Source: JABDIP01 sp965250245 (lineage in GTDB: Bacteria > Pseudomonadota > Alphaproteobacteria > DSM-16000 > Inquilinaceae). From it: 64,000 nt of DNA. Shown piece by piece: positions 1 to 8,924 of this stretch; the first letter of the stretch is position 1, and the number at the start of each line of letters is the position of its first letter. Position numbers and translations under genes: made by a program. The stretch is taken from assembly GCA_965250245.1 (NCBI GenBank), contig OZ252296.1, positions 4,216,001-4,280,000 on the forward strand, in the 5' to 3' direction. The notes under the pieces were generated by a model. It did not search any database. It was not told the DNA's origin and was given only the letters and a program-made list of their open reading frames with translations.

Positions 1-638
1 CGGCCGATGGTCTCGAAGGCCGCCGGCTGGATGAAGCCGGTCGGCGCGGACAGGCAGTCGCCGACCATCAGCGGCTGGTCGTCCCGGGCCGAGAGGAAGA
101 GGTTGGTCGGGTTGATCGCGCCATGGACCACCCGCAGCCGCTTCAGCTCCTCCAGCGCCGCGGCGACTGGCTGCACCAGCACGCGGATCACCTCGTCCTC
201 GCGCATGGGCGCCACCGAGCCGGAGAGGTCGGCGCGCAACGGCGCGGCCGGCCTCTCATAGATCAGGATCAGGCGCTCCTCGCCATCCGGCGGCCAGAAG
301 GCGATCCCATGGGCGATCAGGTTGATGACGCTGATATGCTCGATGGCCCGCAGCGCCGGCAGGATATCGGTCCGTGCCGGCAATCCGCTACGGGCCACCA
401 GGGCGCAGAGGCCGACGGTGCCGCCACCGTCCAGGCGCTTGGCGGGATATGCATCCGCGGCGACATGGCCCAGCTCCGGCAATGGCTGTGCGGGATCGAT
501 CTCGTACCGGTCGTTCAGGATGACCTTCGCCGACCCGGCCGCTCCGGGGGCCCCGGACGCTGATGCCGCCTGGGTCGCCGCCGGGCCGTCGCCCGGTGCC
601 TCACCGGCAAGGAAACTCGCAAGATCGCTTGGCGCCAT
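1..638 (-). CDS. Protein-kinase-like protein, probable pseudokinase, cut by the left edge
   Basis: The minus-strand frame is open from an ATG at 638 to the window edge, so about 212 N-terminal residues are visible and the C-terminus is missing. About 40 Ala/Gly-rich residues are followed by a domain with the layout of a protein kinase. The catalytic-loop position reads VHGAINPTNLFLS near residues 171-183, where an active kinase has HRDLKPxN, so the catalytic Asp and Lys are absent. The DFG position reads VGDC near 192-195, and no VAIK lysine is recognisable in the N-lobe. I infer a pseudokinase or a very divergent kinase, perhaps a scaffold. It lies 122 bp downstream of purA on the same strand. 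A small inverted repeat (ACAGCC/GGCTGT) in the gap could end the purA transcript. The kinase likeness is by motif spacing only. Confidence 0.55.
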   Translation of the reverse strand, partial: MAPSDLASFLAGEAPGDGPAATQAASASGAPGAAGSAKVILNDRYEIDPAQPLPELGHVAADAYPAKRLDGGGTVGLCALVARSGLPARTDILPALRAIEHISVINLIAHGIAFWPPDGEERLILIYERPAAPLRADLSGSVAPMREDEVIRVLVQPVAAALEELKRLRVVHGAINPTNLFLSARDDQPLMVGDCLSAPTGFIQPAAFETIG

Positions 639-760
639 CGGCCCGGGACGGTTCGGTCACTGATCAGGAACGTCCGTCGAGCGATAGTCGGATATGGGAA
701 ATAATCGGTTAACCCACAGCCTCAGGCTGTAGTTCGGACGGTACGGCTGACGGATTGCGA

Positions 761-2053
761 TCAGCCGGCGAAGGGATCCCGGACCAGGATGGTGTCGTCG
801 CGCTCCGGGCTGGTGGACAGCAGATCCACCGGCGCCTCGATCAGCTCTTCGATCCGCCGGATATACTTGATCGCGGTCGCCGGAAGGTCGGCCCAGCGGC
901 GCGCGCCCTGGGTGCTGTCCCGCCACCCCTCGACGTCCTCATAGACCGGCTCCACCGCGGCCTGCGCGGCCTGGGACGCCGGCAGATGGTCGATGTCCCG
1001 GCCGTCCAGCCGATAGCCGACGCAGACCTTGAGCTGGTCGACGCCATCCAGCACGTCCAGCTTGGTCAGGGCGATGCCGGACAGGCCGCCGGTCTTCACC
1101 GCCTGCCGCACCATGACCGCATCGAACCACCCGCAGCGGCGGCGGCGTCCGGTGACGGTCCCGAACTCACGGCCGCGCTCGCCCAGCAGGCGCCCGATCT
1201 CGTTGTCCTGCTCGGTCGGGAACGGCCCAGCACCGACCCGGGTCGTATAGGCCTTGGTGATGCCCAGCACGTAGTTCAGGGCCGACGGCCCGATGCCGGC
1301 CCCCGCGGCTGCCTGGGCCGCCACCGTGTTGGACGAGGTCACGAAGGGATAGGTGCCGTGGTCGATGTCCAGCATCGCGCCCTGTGCGCCCTCGAACAGG
1401 ATGCGGCGGCCGGCCCGGCGCACCTGGTCAAGCCGCCGCCAGACCACATCGGCGAAGGGCAGGATGCGCTCCGCCACGGCCGTCAACTTCTCCAGCAGGT
1501 CGCCGGCGGCCATCTCCTCCGCCCCCAGGCCGCGCAGCAGGGCGTTGTGGTGCAGCAGCAGCCGTTCGACCTTCTCCGGCAGGATGTCCGGGTCGGCCAG
1601 GTCGCAGACCCGGATCGCCCGGCGGGCCACCTTGTCCTCATAGGCCGGGCCGATGCCGCGCCCGGTGGTGCCGATCTTGCCCTTACCGGCCGCCGCCTCG
1701 CGGGCCCGGTCGACGGCGCCGTGGACCGGCAGGATCAGCGCGGCGTTCTCCGCCAGCACCAGGGAGTCCGGCGTGATCTCCACGCCCTGGCCGCGGATCG
1801 CCTCGATCTCGTCCAGCAGGGCCCAGGGATCGACCACGACGCCGTTGCCGATCACCGACAGCTTGCCGGGGCGCACCACGCCGGAGGGCAGCAGGCTCAG
1901 CTTGAAGACGGTGTCGCCGATCATCAGGGTATGGCCGGCATTGTGGCCGCCCTGGAACCGGACGATCACATCCGCCCGGCTCGACAGCCAGTCGACGACC
2001 TTGCCCTTGCCCTCGTCGCCCCATTGCGAGCCGACCACGACCACGTTGCCCAT
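761..2053 (-). CDS. purA: Adenylosuccinate synthetase
   Basis: PurA makes adenylosuccinate from IMP and aspartate using GTP, the first step from IMP to AMP, in the cytosol. The 430-residue product has the family's usual length. It opens with VVVVGSQWGDEGKGK, the GTP-binding loop with the catalytic Asp, followed by the GGHNAGHT motif with the catalytic His. TTGRGIGPAYEDK and the C-terminal substrate loop are also present. The ATG at 2053 was chosen because the open frame extends upstream only through hisZ coding sequence, and the family motif begins within four residues of this start. It follows hisZ by 20 bp, so the two are probably co-transcribed. This pairing is common in Rhodospirillales. 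Confidence 0.97.
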   Translation of the reverse strand: MGNVVVVGSQWGDEGKGKVVDWLSSRADVIVRFQGGHNAGHTLMIGDTVFKLSLLPSGVVRPGKLSVIGNGVVVDPWALLDEIEAIRGQGVEITPDSLVLAENAALILPVHGAVDRAREAAAGKGKIGTTGRGIGPAYEDKVARRAIRVCDLADPDILPEKVERLLLHHNALLRGLGAEEMAAGDLLEKLTAVAERILPFADVVWRRLDQVRRAGRRILFEGAQGAMLDIDHGTYPFVTSSNTVAAQAAAGAGIGPSALNYVLGITKAYTTRVGAGPFPTEQDNEIGRLLGERGREFGTVTGRRRRCGWFDAVMVRQAVKTGGLSGIALTKLDVLDGVDQLKVCVGYRLDGRDIDHLPASQAAQAAVEPVYEDVEGWRDSTQGARRWADLPATAIKYIRRIEELIEAPVDLLSTSPERDDTILVRDPFAG

Positions 2054-2073
2054 AAGCCCGATTCTCTCCGATT

Positions 2074-3231
2074 TCAGTCGACGGGCCGCGGCTCGCCGTC
2101 GACCAGCACGTGATCGCAGCCAAGGCGCTTCGCCTCGGCTCCGGGATCGTCGCAAGGCGCCAGGCCGGCAACGGTGATCCAGCCTTCGGCCCGCAGGCGC
2201 TTGCCGGCATCATCCCCGGCCCGGTGCGGCAGGAACAGGCGCCGCGGCGGATCGGCGACGGGGATCGCCCGCAGCACGCTGTCCATGAAGAGGGTCATGC
2301 CGGTCGCCGAGGCACCGGCGCCGCCATCGGTGCGCCCGCCGGTGGCGTAGCGGCCGCCCCGTCCGAGCTCGCCGCGGACGCCGCGCGCGAACAGGGTGAA
2401 GCTGACCCCGTTGTGATATTCGAAGCCGCGATGCTCCACCGGATCGACGGTGACCGTCACGCCCGGCAGGGCGCCGACGACCGGATCGACGACCGCGAGC
2501 AGCCTGTCCCGCTCCTCCGCCGCGGCCTTCGGCAACGACAGCGCCTGCAAGGCCGGCATGGCGGCATCCGCCGGTCCGGTGGCCGCCATCAACGATGTCA
2601 GCGCCGCCGTAGGCTTGCCGCCGACAGCCTCCACGGCGGCCTGGTCCTTGCGGTCGAGGGCGCGCCGCAGCGTCCGCGCCGCGGCCTCGTCCACCGATTG
2701 CGCCGCGAGCAGGGCCGAGACCAGTTGCGGCTGCTTCAGGTCGATCGACAGCGGACCCGCGCCCAGTGCCGCCAATGCCTCGACCGCCATCACGATGATC
2801 TCGACATCCGCGTCGGGCGCCGGCCCGTCGATCAGTTCGGCGCCGACCTGGGTGAACTGCCGCTCCGGCCGCAACTGGCCCCCGGTCACCCGGAGCACGT
2901 CCCCGGCGTAGCAGACACGCAAGGGCTTTGGCGCGCCGCGCAGCCGCGACTCGGCGATCCGGGCGATCTGGAGCGTCAGGTCGGCGCGCACCCCCATCAT
3001 GCGCTGGCTGACCGGATCCATCACCCGGAAGGTCTGGTTGGCCATGGCCGCGCCGGGGCCGGCTAGCAGCGTGTCCTCGAACTCGACCAGCGGCGGCTTG
3101 ACCCGCTCATAGCCGCGCGCCGCCAGCGCCGCCATCAGGCGCTCGACGACGGCCGCCTCGTGCCCGGCATCGGGCGGCAGCATGTCCGGAAATCCGGCGG
3201 GCAGCAGGGCCCGATGTGGCAGGTCGTTCAT
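2074..3231 (-). CDS. hisZ: ATP phosphoribosyltransferase regulatory subunit
   Basis: HisZ is a paralogue of class II histidyl-tRNA synthetase. It lacks aminoacylation and instead forms the regulatory subunit for short-form HisG, which starts histidine synthesis. The 385-residue product starts with the typical LLPAGFPDMLPPDA segment. It has motif-2-like text (VCYAGDVLRVTGG, then RPERQFTQVGAELIDG) and a C-terminal GGRYATGG motif. The lack of an anticodon-binding domain of HisS size supports HisZ rather than HisS. No hisG lies in the window. The gene is followed after 20 bp by purA. The ATG at 3231 gives the family's expected N-terminus. Confidence 0.93.
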   Translation of the reverse strand: MNDLPHRALLPAGFPDMLPPDAGHEAAVVERLMAALAARGYERVKPPLVEFEDTLLAGPGAAMANQTFRVMDPVSQRMMGVRADLTLQIARIAESRLRGAPKPLRVCYAGDVLRVTGGQLRPERQFTQVGAELIDGPAPDADVEIIVMAVEALAALGAGPLSIDLKQPQLVSALLAAQSVDEAAARTLRRALDRKDQAAVEAVGGKPTAALTSLMAATGPADAAMPALQALSLPKAAAEERDRLLAVVDPVVGALPGVTVTVDPVEHRGFEYHNGVSFTLFARGVRGELGRGGRYATGGRTDGGAGASATGMTLFMDSVLRAIPVADPPRRLFLPHRAGDDAGKRLRAEGWITVAGLAPCDDPGAEAKRLGCDHVLVDGEPRPVD

Positions 3232-3280
3232 GGCGCGCGCAAGCTAAGCCGCCGGCCGGGGCAGCGCAAGCGGCAGCCGA

Positions 3281-4621
3281 TCAGCGCCGGCCGTAGCAGA
3301 GGATCGGATAGGTGTACTCCGAGGCGCGGGAGGCAATTGTCTCGGTACGGACCGGGGTCAGCGCGGCGGCGCTCTGGAAGCCGACGCCCTCGCGGCGCAG
3401 CAGGGTGATCAGCGCATCGACCCGGATCGCGAAGCCGATATTGTCGGCCTCGTCGAAGCGCGCATTGATCACCCCAATGACCACCCCGCCCTCGTCCAGC
3501 AGCGGTCCGCCGCTGTTGCCGGGCTGCACCGCGGCGCTGGTCTGCAGCGCCTGCCGGTCTCCGCGATACCCGGTCAGCGAGCTGACGAGGCCTTCGGTGA
3601 AATTGACCGAGCGAAGATCGCCCAAGAACGGATAGCCGACGACGAAGACCCGCTGCCCCAGGCTCGGCTGCGAGGCGGCGCGCAGGAAGGCCTGGCCACC
3701 CGGGCTGCGCCGGGTGGAGATTACGGCGATGTCCAGGTTCTGGTCGGCGGCCACGGTGGATGCAGGGATCACCTCGGTGTCGGTCTGCACGCCGAGCGCG
3801 TAGCAGCCGTCGATCACATGGTAGTTGGTGACGAGATCGCCATCGGCATTGATGTAGAAGCCGGTGCCGCTGCTGCGCGGCCGGGCGTTGCGCGGGATCG
3901 TCGGCGGCTGACCGGCGCGGCCGGCCGGCGGTAGCTGGGCGACCGCGCTGCCGCGGCAATCGGCCATGTCGGTCTTCGGCGCGCAGGCGCCGGTCCCGGT
4001 GCCGGGATGGTCGCATTCCCCGTCGAAGGCGAATTGGCAGCTGTTCTCCGCCCCGACGCCGTCAGCCGCCGCCAGGCCGCAATCCGCCACGTCGGTGTTC
4101 GGCGGGCAGGCGCCGGTCCCGATGCCGGGATGGTCGCATTCATTGTCGAACGCGAATTGGCAGCTGTTCGGCCCCGGATTGCGGTTGGCGCAGTCGCGGG
4201 TGTCGGTGCCGGCGTCGCACAGGCCGGTGCCCTGTCCGGGTTCGTCGCAATCGCCGTCGAAGGCGAAGCGGCAACTGTTCTCGAAGCCGCGGCTGGCCAC
4301 CGACTGGCAATCGGCGACATCGGTGCTGGGCGGGCAGGCACCGGTCCCGATGCCGGGATGGTCGCATTCATTGTCATAGGCGAACTGGCAGCTGTTCGGC
4401 CCCGGGTCGCGGATCGAGCAGTCCAGCGTGTCGGTCCGCGGCGCGCACAGCCCGGTGCCGCGCCCCGGCTCGTCGCAATCGCCGTCGAAGGCGTAGGCGC
4501 AACTGTTGTCGCCCGCGTTCGACGCCGTGCCCGTGGCGATCTCCCCGCATCCCGCCAGCAGCAGCGCCAGGACCGGCGCGATGAGCCAACGGAGATCGAA
4601 CAGATGCGGGGTGCGGGTCAT
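3281..4621 (-). CDS. Trypsin-like serine protease lipoprotein with five Cys-rich repeats
   Basis: The 446-residue product begins with a lipoprotein signal ending in the lipobox LLAGC (Cys25), so it should be membrane-anchored in the periplasm. Residues 39-222 hold five repeats of about 30 residues, each with four Cys at identical spacing (C-x7-C-x9-C-x8-C). The consensus contains AFDGDCDEPG, GTGLC and TDxxDC. After a Pro-rich linker, residues 250-430 form a trypsin-like domain: His268 in TNYHVIDG, Asp297 in NLDIAVI, and Ser370 in PGNSGGP. The triad is therefore complete. No PDZ domain follows, unlike DegP. The acidic Cys-rich repeats could be disulfide-stabilised or metal-binding modules, which is inference. 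It lies between hisZ and the FG-GAP gene on the same strand. Confidence 0.88.
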   Translation of the reverse strand: MTRTPHLFDLRWLIAPVLALLLAGCGEIATGTASNAGDNSCAYAFDGDCDEPGRGTGLCAPRTDTLDCSIRDPGPNSCQFAYDNECDHPGIGTGACPPSTDVADCQSVASRGFENSCRFAFDGDCDEPGQGTGLCDAGTDTRDCANRNPGPNSCQFAFDNECDHPGIGTGACPPNTDVADCGLAAADGVGAENSCQFAFDGECDHPGTGTGACAPKTDMADCRGSAVAQLPPAGRAGQPPTIPRNARPRSSGTGFYINADGDLVTNYHVIDGCYALGVQTDTEVIPASTVAADQNLDIAVISTRRSPGGQAFLRAASQPSLGQRVFVVGYPFLGDLRSVNFTEGLVSSLTGYRGDRQALQTSAAVQPGNSGGPLLDEGGVVIGVINARFDEADNIGFAIRVDALITLLRREGVGFQSAAALTPVRTETIASRASEYTYPILCYGRR

Positions 4622-4745
4622 CGTGAGCGGCCCTGTGTGACGCCATCGCGGTCGTTTGAGAGCCGATTCTTGCCGCCGACCCTGTCCGGATTGTGACGAT
4701 TGCGGTGTTTCCCCGCAACCGCGCCCTTGTCGGTCGCGGCGCCCG

Positions 4746-5762
4746 TCAGGGAGCGGTCGGCCGCACGGCGATCAGCCGGCCGTCTTCCAGGCCGAAGACC
4801 AATGCGGCGCCCAGAGGGGCGATGGCCGTCGCCACCCTTCCGTCGAGAGCGATATCGGCCAGTTCCCGAAACCGGCCTTCGGCAAGAGAGAGCAGGTACA
4901 GCCGGTCACGGCGGCTGCCGGGCACAACCAGATCCAACACCCCGTCTCCGTCAAAATCGGCAATCGCCGACAGGCCAAGCTCTGGGCTTCCGATGGCGTG
5001 GTTGGAGAAGCCGGCTTCCGCATGCTCCCGCGCCAACCGGCCGTCCCGCCATTCCCAGATCATCAGGCGGCCGCCGATATGGGGCGTTTCGACGTACGCG
5101 ATCTCCACCGCGCCATCGCCGTCGAAATCGGCCGCGCCGATCGGATTGAGCCATCGGTTCGGTCGGCCGATCGCCGGCGTCTCCGCCAGGACCTCAAGCC
5201 CGGCATCGCCCAATCCAATCACCGCAAGCGCCGCTCCACTGTCCAGATACGACTTCACGACAATGATCTCATCACGGCCGTCACCGTCCAAATCGGCCAG
5301 CCTCGGCACCAGATCCTCGAACACGGCGTCGTCACCGGAATCCAGGACGAATTCGGCGCCCTCCGCATCGCGGACGCGAACCGAGGCGGCCTCCAATCGA
5401 TCTCCCAGGACACCGTGCCGATAACGATCCGTGGCCTCGGTCAGCCAGGCGACGCGGATATGGCCATCTCCGTGGGCCGCGAGACTCTGGGGCAGCATGG
5501 ACTCGTAGACCGCCGCGCGCCGCGCCGCCTCGGCGTCTATGTCGGCGTCGGCGTCGCCCGGCGAAAGGCTGTGCACCACATGCAATTCGCCGGCTACGGT
5601 GTTGATCAGCGCCGCCCCCGTCAGCGGCACGATCTCCACCACATCGGTCAGACCCAACAGCTCGATCTCGGTCACAGTCATGCGCAGCGCCGGCTCGGCC
5701 GACGAGCCTGGCGACAGGGCGGCCATGGCGACGATCGCCATGGGACCGATCCCGAGGCGCAT
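4746..5762 (-). CDS. Exported FG-GAP/VCBS-repeat protein coupled to serA
   Basis: The product has 338 residues. An N-terminal hydrophobic segment ending near SSAEP looks like a signal peptide. The body carries at least three FG-GAP-type calcium loops: LADLDGDGRDEI, AADFDGDGAVEI and IADFDGDGVLDL. This family folds as a beta-propeller, so a periplasmic or outer-membrane-associated propeller is likely. The substrate is unknown. I chose the ATG at 5762, which overlaps the serA stop by one base (TGATG), rather than an in-frame start 21 bp upstream inside serA. The overlap implies translational coupling to serA, an odd partner for a secreted protein. A function in serine synthesis is not implied. 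Confidence 0.8.
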   Translation of the reverse strand: MRLGIGPMAIVAMAALSPGSSAEPALRMTVTEIELLGLTDVVEIVPLTGAALINTVAGELHVVHSLSPGDADADIDAEAARRAAVYESMLPQSLAAHGDGHIRVAWLTEATDRYRHGVLGDRLEAASVRVRDAEGAEFVLDSGDDAVFEDLVPRLADLDGDGRDEIIVVKSYLDSGAALAVIGLGDAGLEVLAETPAIGRPNRWLNPIGAADFDGDGAVEIAYVETPHIGGRLMIWEWRDGRLAREHAEAGFSNHAIGSPELGLSAIADFDGDGVLDLVVPGSRRDRLYLLSLAEGRFRELADIALDGRVATAIAPLGAALVFGLEDGRLIAVRPTAP

Positions 5763-7339
5763 CAGAACTTCAGCGCCTTGCACGCCAGCACGCTCGGCAT
5801 GCCGCAGATGGATTTCTGCAGGTCCGGCGGCAAGGCGGTGTCGACGGCGACCAGCGCAACCGCATCGCCGCCGGCCTCGTGGCGGCCGAGATGGAAGCTG
5901 GCGATGTTGATCCCGGCATCGCCCAGCGCCTGGCCGAGACCGCCGATCAGGCCGGGCTTGTCCTGGTTGCGCACATAGAGCATGTGGCCGGTCAGCTCCG
6001 CCTCCAGCGGGATCTCCTCGACCTCCACCAGGCGCGGCTTGTCGCCGCCGAACAGCGAGCCGGCCAAGGCACGGGTGCGCTGATCGGTGGTCACCGTCAG
6101 CCGGATCAGGGTGTGGTAGCCCTCAAGGCGGGTGCGCTTGGTCTCCGAGACGGAGATGTCGCGGTCGCGGGCGATCGACGGCGCCGACACCATGTTGACG
6201 GAATCCAGCAGCGGCTTCAGCAGCCCGGTCAGGATCGCGGCGGTGATCGGCCCGGTGTTCTCCTGTGCTGCGTCGCCGCCATATTCGATGGCCACCTCGC
6301 GGATGCCGGATTCGGTAATCTGCCCGGCGAAGCTGCCAATCAGGTCGCCCAGCACCAGATAGGGCTGCAGCCGCGGCGCCTCCTCGGCGCTGACCGACGG
6401 CATGTTCAGCGCGTTGGTCACGGCGCCGGTGTCGAGGAAGTCGGACATCTGCTCGGCCACCTGCAGCGCCACGTTCTCCTGCGCCTCGGTGGTCGAGGCG
6501 CCGAGATGCGGTGTGCAGATCACCTGCTCCAGATCGAACAGCGGATTGTCCTTTGCCGGCTCCTCGGCGAACACGTCCAGCGCCGCGCCGGCCACATGGC
6601 CGATCTCCAGCGCATCCTTCAGCGCCGCCTCGTCGATCAGGCCGCCGCGGGCGCAGTTGACGATGCGCACGCCGGGCTTGGTCTTCGCCAGCGCGGCGCG
6701 ATCGATGATGCCGCGGGTCGCGTCGGTCAGCGGCGTGTGCAGGGTGATGAAATCGGCGCGCTCCAGCAGCTCGTCCAGCTCCACCTTGTCGATGCCCAGA
6801 TCGACTGCCCGGACATGGGAGAGGTAGGGATCGTAGGCGAGCACCTTCATGTCCAGCCCCAGCGCGCGGTCCGCGACGATGGAGCCGATATTGCCGGCGC
6901 CAACGATGCCCAGCGTCTTGCCGGTCAGCTCCACCCCCATGAAGCGGGATTTCTCCCATTTGCCCGAACGGGTGGATTCGTTCGCCTGGGGGATCTGCCG
7001 GGCCAGGGCGAAGATCATCGCAATGGCGTGCTCGGCGGTGGTGATCGAATTGCCGAACGGGGTGTTCATCACGATGATGCCGCGCGCCGTGGCGGCCGGG
7101 ATGTCGACATTGTCGACGCCGATGCCGGCGCGGCCGACCACCTTCAGCCGGTCCGCGGCTTCAAGCAGCTTCGGCGTGACCTTGGTGGCGGAGCGGATGG
7201 CGAGGCCGTCATAGTCGCCGATGATCCCGCGCAGCGCCTCGGCATCGAGGCCGGTCTGCACGTCGACCTCGATATTGCGGCCGCGGAAAATCTCCGCCGC
7301 GCGCGGGCTCAGCTTGTCGGAAATCAATACCTTGGGCAT
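5762..7339 (-). CDS. serA: D-3-phosphoglycerate dehydrogenase
   Basis: SerA oxidises 3-phosphoglycerate to 3-phosphohydroxypyruvate with NAD+, the first step of serine synthesis in the cytosol. The 525-residue length matches the long type, with a catalytic and NAD-binding core, an intervening ASB domain and a C-terminal ACT domain. Visible motifs include the nucleotide-binding GIVGAGNIGS near residues 145-154, the NCARGGLIDE motif with the catalytic Arg, and CTPHLGAST with the catalytic His. The last roughly 80 residues (HMLYVRNQDKPGLIGG onward) form the ACT serine-sensing domain. It follows serC by 95 bp on the same strand, forming a serine operon. Confidence 0.97.
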   Translation of the reverse strand: MPKVLISDKLSPRAAEIFRGRNIEVDVQTGLDAEALRGIIGDYDGLAIRSATKVTPKLLEAADRLKVVGRAGIGVDNVDIPAATARGIIVMNTPFGNSITTAEHAIAMIFALARQIPQANESTRSGKWEKSRFMGVELTGKTLGIVGAGNIGSIVADRALGLDMKVLAYDPYLSHVRAVDLGIDKVELDELLERADFITLHTPLTDATRGIIDRAALAKTKPGVRIVNCARGGLIDEAALKDALEIGHVAGAALDVFAEEPAKDNPLFDLEQVICTPHLGASTTEAQENVALQVAEQMSDFLDTGAVTNALNMPSVSAEEAPRLQPYLVLGDLIGSFAGQITESGIREVAIEYGGDAAQENTGPITAAILTGLLKPLLDSVNMVSAPSIARDRDISVSETKRTRLEGYHTLIRLTVTTDQRTRALAGSLFGGDKPRLVEVEEIPLEAELTGHMLYVRNQDKPGLIGGLGQALGDAGINIASFHLGRHEAGGDAVALVAVDTALPPDLQKSICGMPSVLACKALKF

Positions 7340-7434
7340 GTCAGGGAACCTCTATCGGGCAAGGACCGTCGCGGCCGTCCGTTTGGTTCGGGCCAGCGTC
7401 GTCAGGTCCTGCGATGTGTCGTTGTCGGCGGGCG

Positions 7435-8601
7435 TCAGGCGGCTTGCGCGAACTCGTCACGGACCGCAGCGAAGGCCCAGTCGAGCCAGGGCAGCAGCGC
7501 CTCGATATCGGCGGTCTCCACCGTGCTGCCGCCCCATATGCGCAGGCCCGGCGGCGCGTCACGATGGCCGGTGACGTCGTAGGCGACGCCCTCGGCCTCC
7601 AGCAGTGCCGCCATGCGCTTGGGCACCGAGGCGCGGCTTTCGTCGTCCAGCCCGGCGAACCAGGGATCGACGATCTTCAGGCAGATGGAGGTGCTCGACC
7701 GGCTTGCCGGGTCGGCTGCCATGAAGTCGATCCAGTCGGTGCGGCCGACCCAGTCGGCGATGGCCGCCAGATTGGCCCGGGACCGTTCGATCAGCGTCGG
7801 CACGCCGCCGATGCCATCCGCCCAGGCCAGGGCGCCGAGCACGTCCTCGGCGGCCAGCAGCGACGGGGTGTTGATGGTCTCGCCCTTGAAGATGCCCTCG
7901 ATCAGCTTTCCGCCCTTGGTGAGGCGGAAGATCTTCGGCATCGGCCAGGCCGGCGTGTGGCTTTCCAGCCGCTCGACCGCACGCGGGCTCAGCGCCAGCA
8001 TGCCATGCGCGCCCTCGCCGCCCAGCACCTTCTGCCAGGACCAGGTGACCACATCCAGCTTGTCGAAGGGCAGGTCCATGGCGAAGACCGCCGAGGTGGC
8101 GTCGCAGATGGTCAGGCCCTTGCGGTCGGCGGCGATCCAGTCGCCGTCGGGTACCCGCACGCCGGAGGTGGTGCCGTTCCAGGTGAAGACAACGTCCCGG
8201 TCCGGATCGACCTGGCCCAGGTCCGGCAGTTCGCCATAGGACGCCGACAGGGTGCGCACATCCTCGAGCTTGAGCTGCTTGACGACGTCGGTGGCCCAAG
8301 CGGAGCCGAAGCTCTCCCAAGCCAGCACGTCGACGCCGCGCGGCCCCAACAGGGACCACAGCGCCATCTCAACGGCACCGGTGTCCGAGGCCGGGACGAT
8401 GCCGAGACGATATCCGTCGGGCAGGTTCAGCAGGGCGGCGCTGCGGGCAATCACCTCGGCCAGCTTGGCCTTGGGTTGCTTGGCGCGGTGGGACCGGCCG
8501 ATCTCGGCGCCGGACAGCGCGTCCAGCGACCAGCCGGGATGTTTCGTGCAGGGACCTGTGGAGAATCGGGGATTGCTCGGCCGGGCGTGCGGCTTGCTCA
8601 T
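7435..8601 (-). CDS. serC: Phosphoserine aminotransferase, alphaproteobacterial type
   Basis: SerC converts 3-phosphohydroxypyruvate and glutamate to O-phosphoserine and 2-oxoglutarate with PLP. It may also serve pyridoxine synthesis. The 388-residue product begins with NPRFSTGPCTKHPGW, characteristic of the alphaproteobacterial/methanosarcinal SerC branch. SWQKVLGGEGAHG around residue 191 contains the PLP-binding Lys. FTWNGTTSG and CDATSAVFA are further family motifs. The ATG at 8601 has a GGAAGGAA ribosome site about six bases upstream. A good promoter-like sequence lies about 55 bp before the start. It leads the serC-serA operon. Confidence 0.96.
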   Translation of the reverse strand: MSKPHARPSNPRFSTGPCTKHPGWSLDALSGAEIGRSHRAKQPKAKLAEVIARSAALLNLPDGYRLGIVPASDTGAVEMALWSLLGPRGVDVLAWESFGSAWATDVVKQLKLEDVRTLSASYGELPDLGQVDPDRDVVFTWNGTTSGVRVPDGDWIAADRKGLTICDATSAVFAMDLPFDKLDVVTWSWQKVLGGEGAHGMLALSPRAVERLESHTPAWPMPKIFRLTKGGKLIEGIFKGETINTPSLLAAEDVLGALAWADGIGGVPTLIERSRANLAAIADWVGRTDWIDFMAADPASRSSTSICLKIVDPWFAGLDDESRASVPKRMAALLEAEGVAYDVTGHRDAPPGLRIWGGSTVETADIEALLPWLDWAFAAVRDEFAQAA

Positions 8602-8924
8602 GGCTATTCCTTCCAGAATAGTTGCGCCCCGTTGGGGGGGCGTGGCCCGCCGCGGAGAATAGTCGCGCGACCTCCCCCGTCAACCGGATTCCTTCGGCAG
8701 TGCAACATGGCGAGACGCGGCGGGGCTTAACAATGCGTTCAGCAAGTCTTGCTATCTGAAGTCGCAAGACCTATCGACCAATACGCGAATTTCGGCCAGA
8801 GATGGAGGTGACGGCAGGGTCATCGACTACCAGGCGCCGCACGGTCGCATTGGATCCGAACGCCGGTCTCCCCCGATCGCAGGGCCATCGCACCAGCGCC
8901 CGCGGTCAACGGAAGGAAGCGACG
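8602..8924. other. Divergent intergenic region between serC and the membrane-module cluster
   Basis: This 323-bp gap separates two divergent transcription units. Its left part holds the serC promoter. A 7-bp inverted repeat, GTCTTGC (8746-8752) and GCAAGAC (8764-8770), with an 11-bp spacer could be an operator or a small hairpin. A GGAAGGAA ribosome site lies at 8911-8918 before the plus-strand gene. No small open frame or RNA gene was convincing here. Confidence 0.35.
8656..8683 (-). promoter_or_regulatory. Sigma-70-like promoter for serC-serA
   Basis: On the minus strand, TTGACG (8683-8678) and TATTCT (8661-8656) are separated by 16 bp, close to the consensus -35/-10 arrangement. The predicted transcript would start about 45 bases before the serC ATG. 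Its leader contains a C-rich/G-rich hairpin-forming stretch near 8625-8645. The match is by eye. Confidence 0.5.

Noticed and set aside
755..2113. Long plus-strand open frame opposite purA, and similar long frames opposite glmM, ftsH, tilS and ruvB
   Set aside because: In GC-rich DNA antisense frames stay open by codon bias; they have no motifs, and the minus-strand genes are certain.
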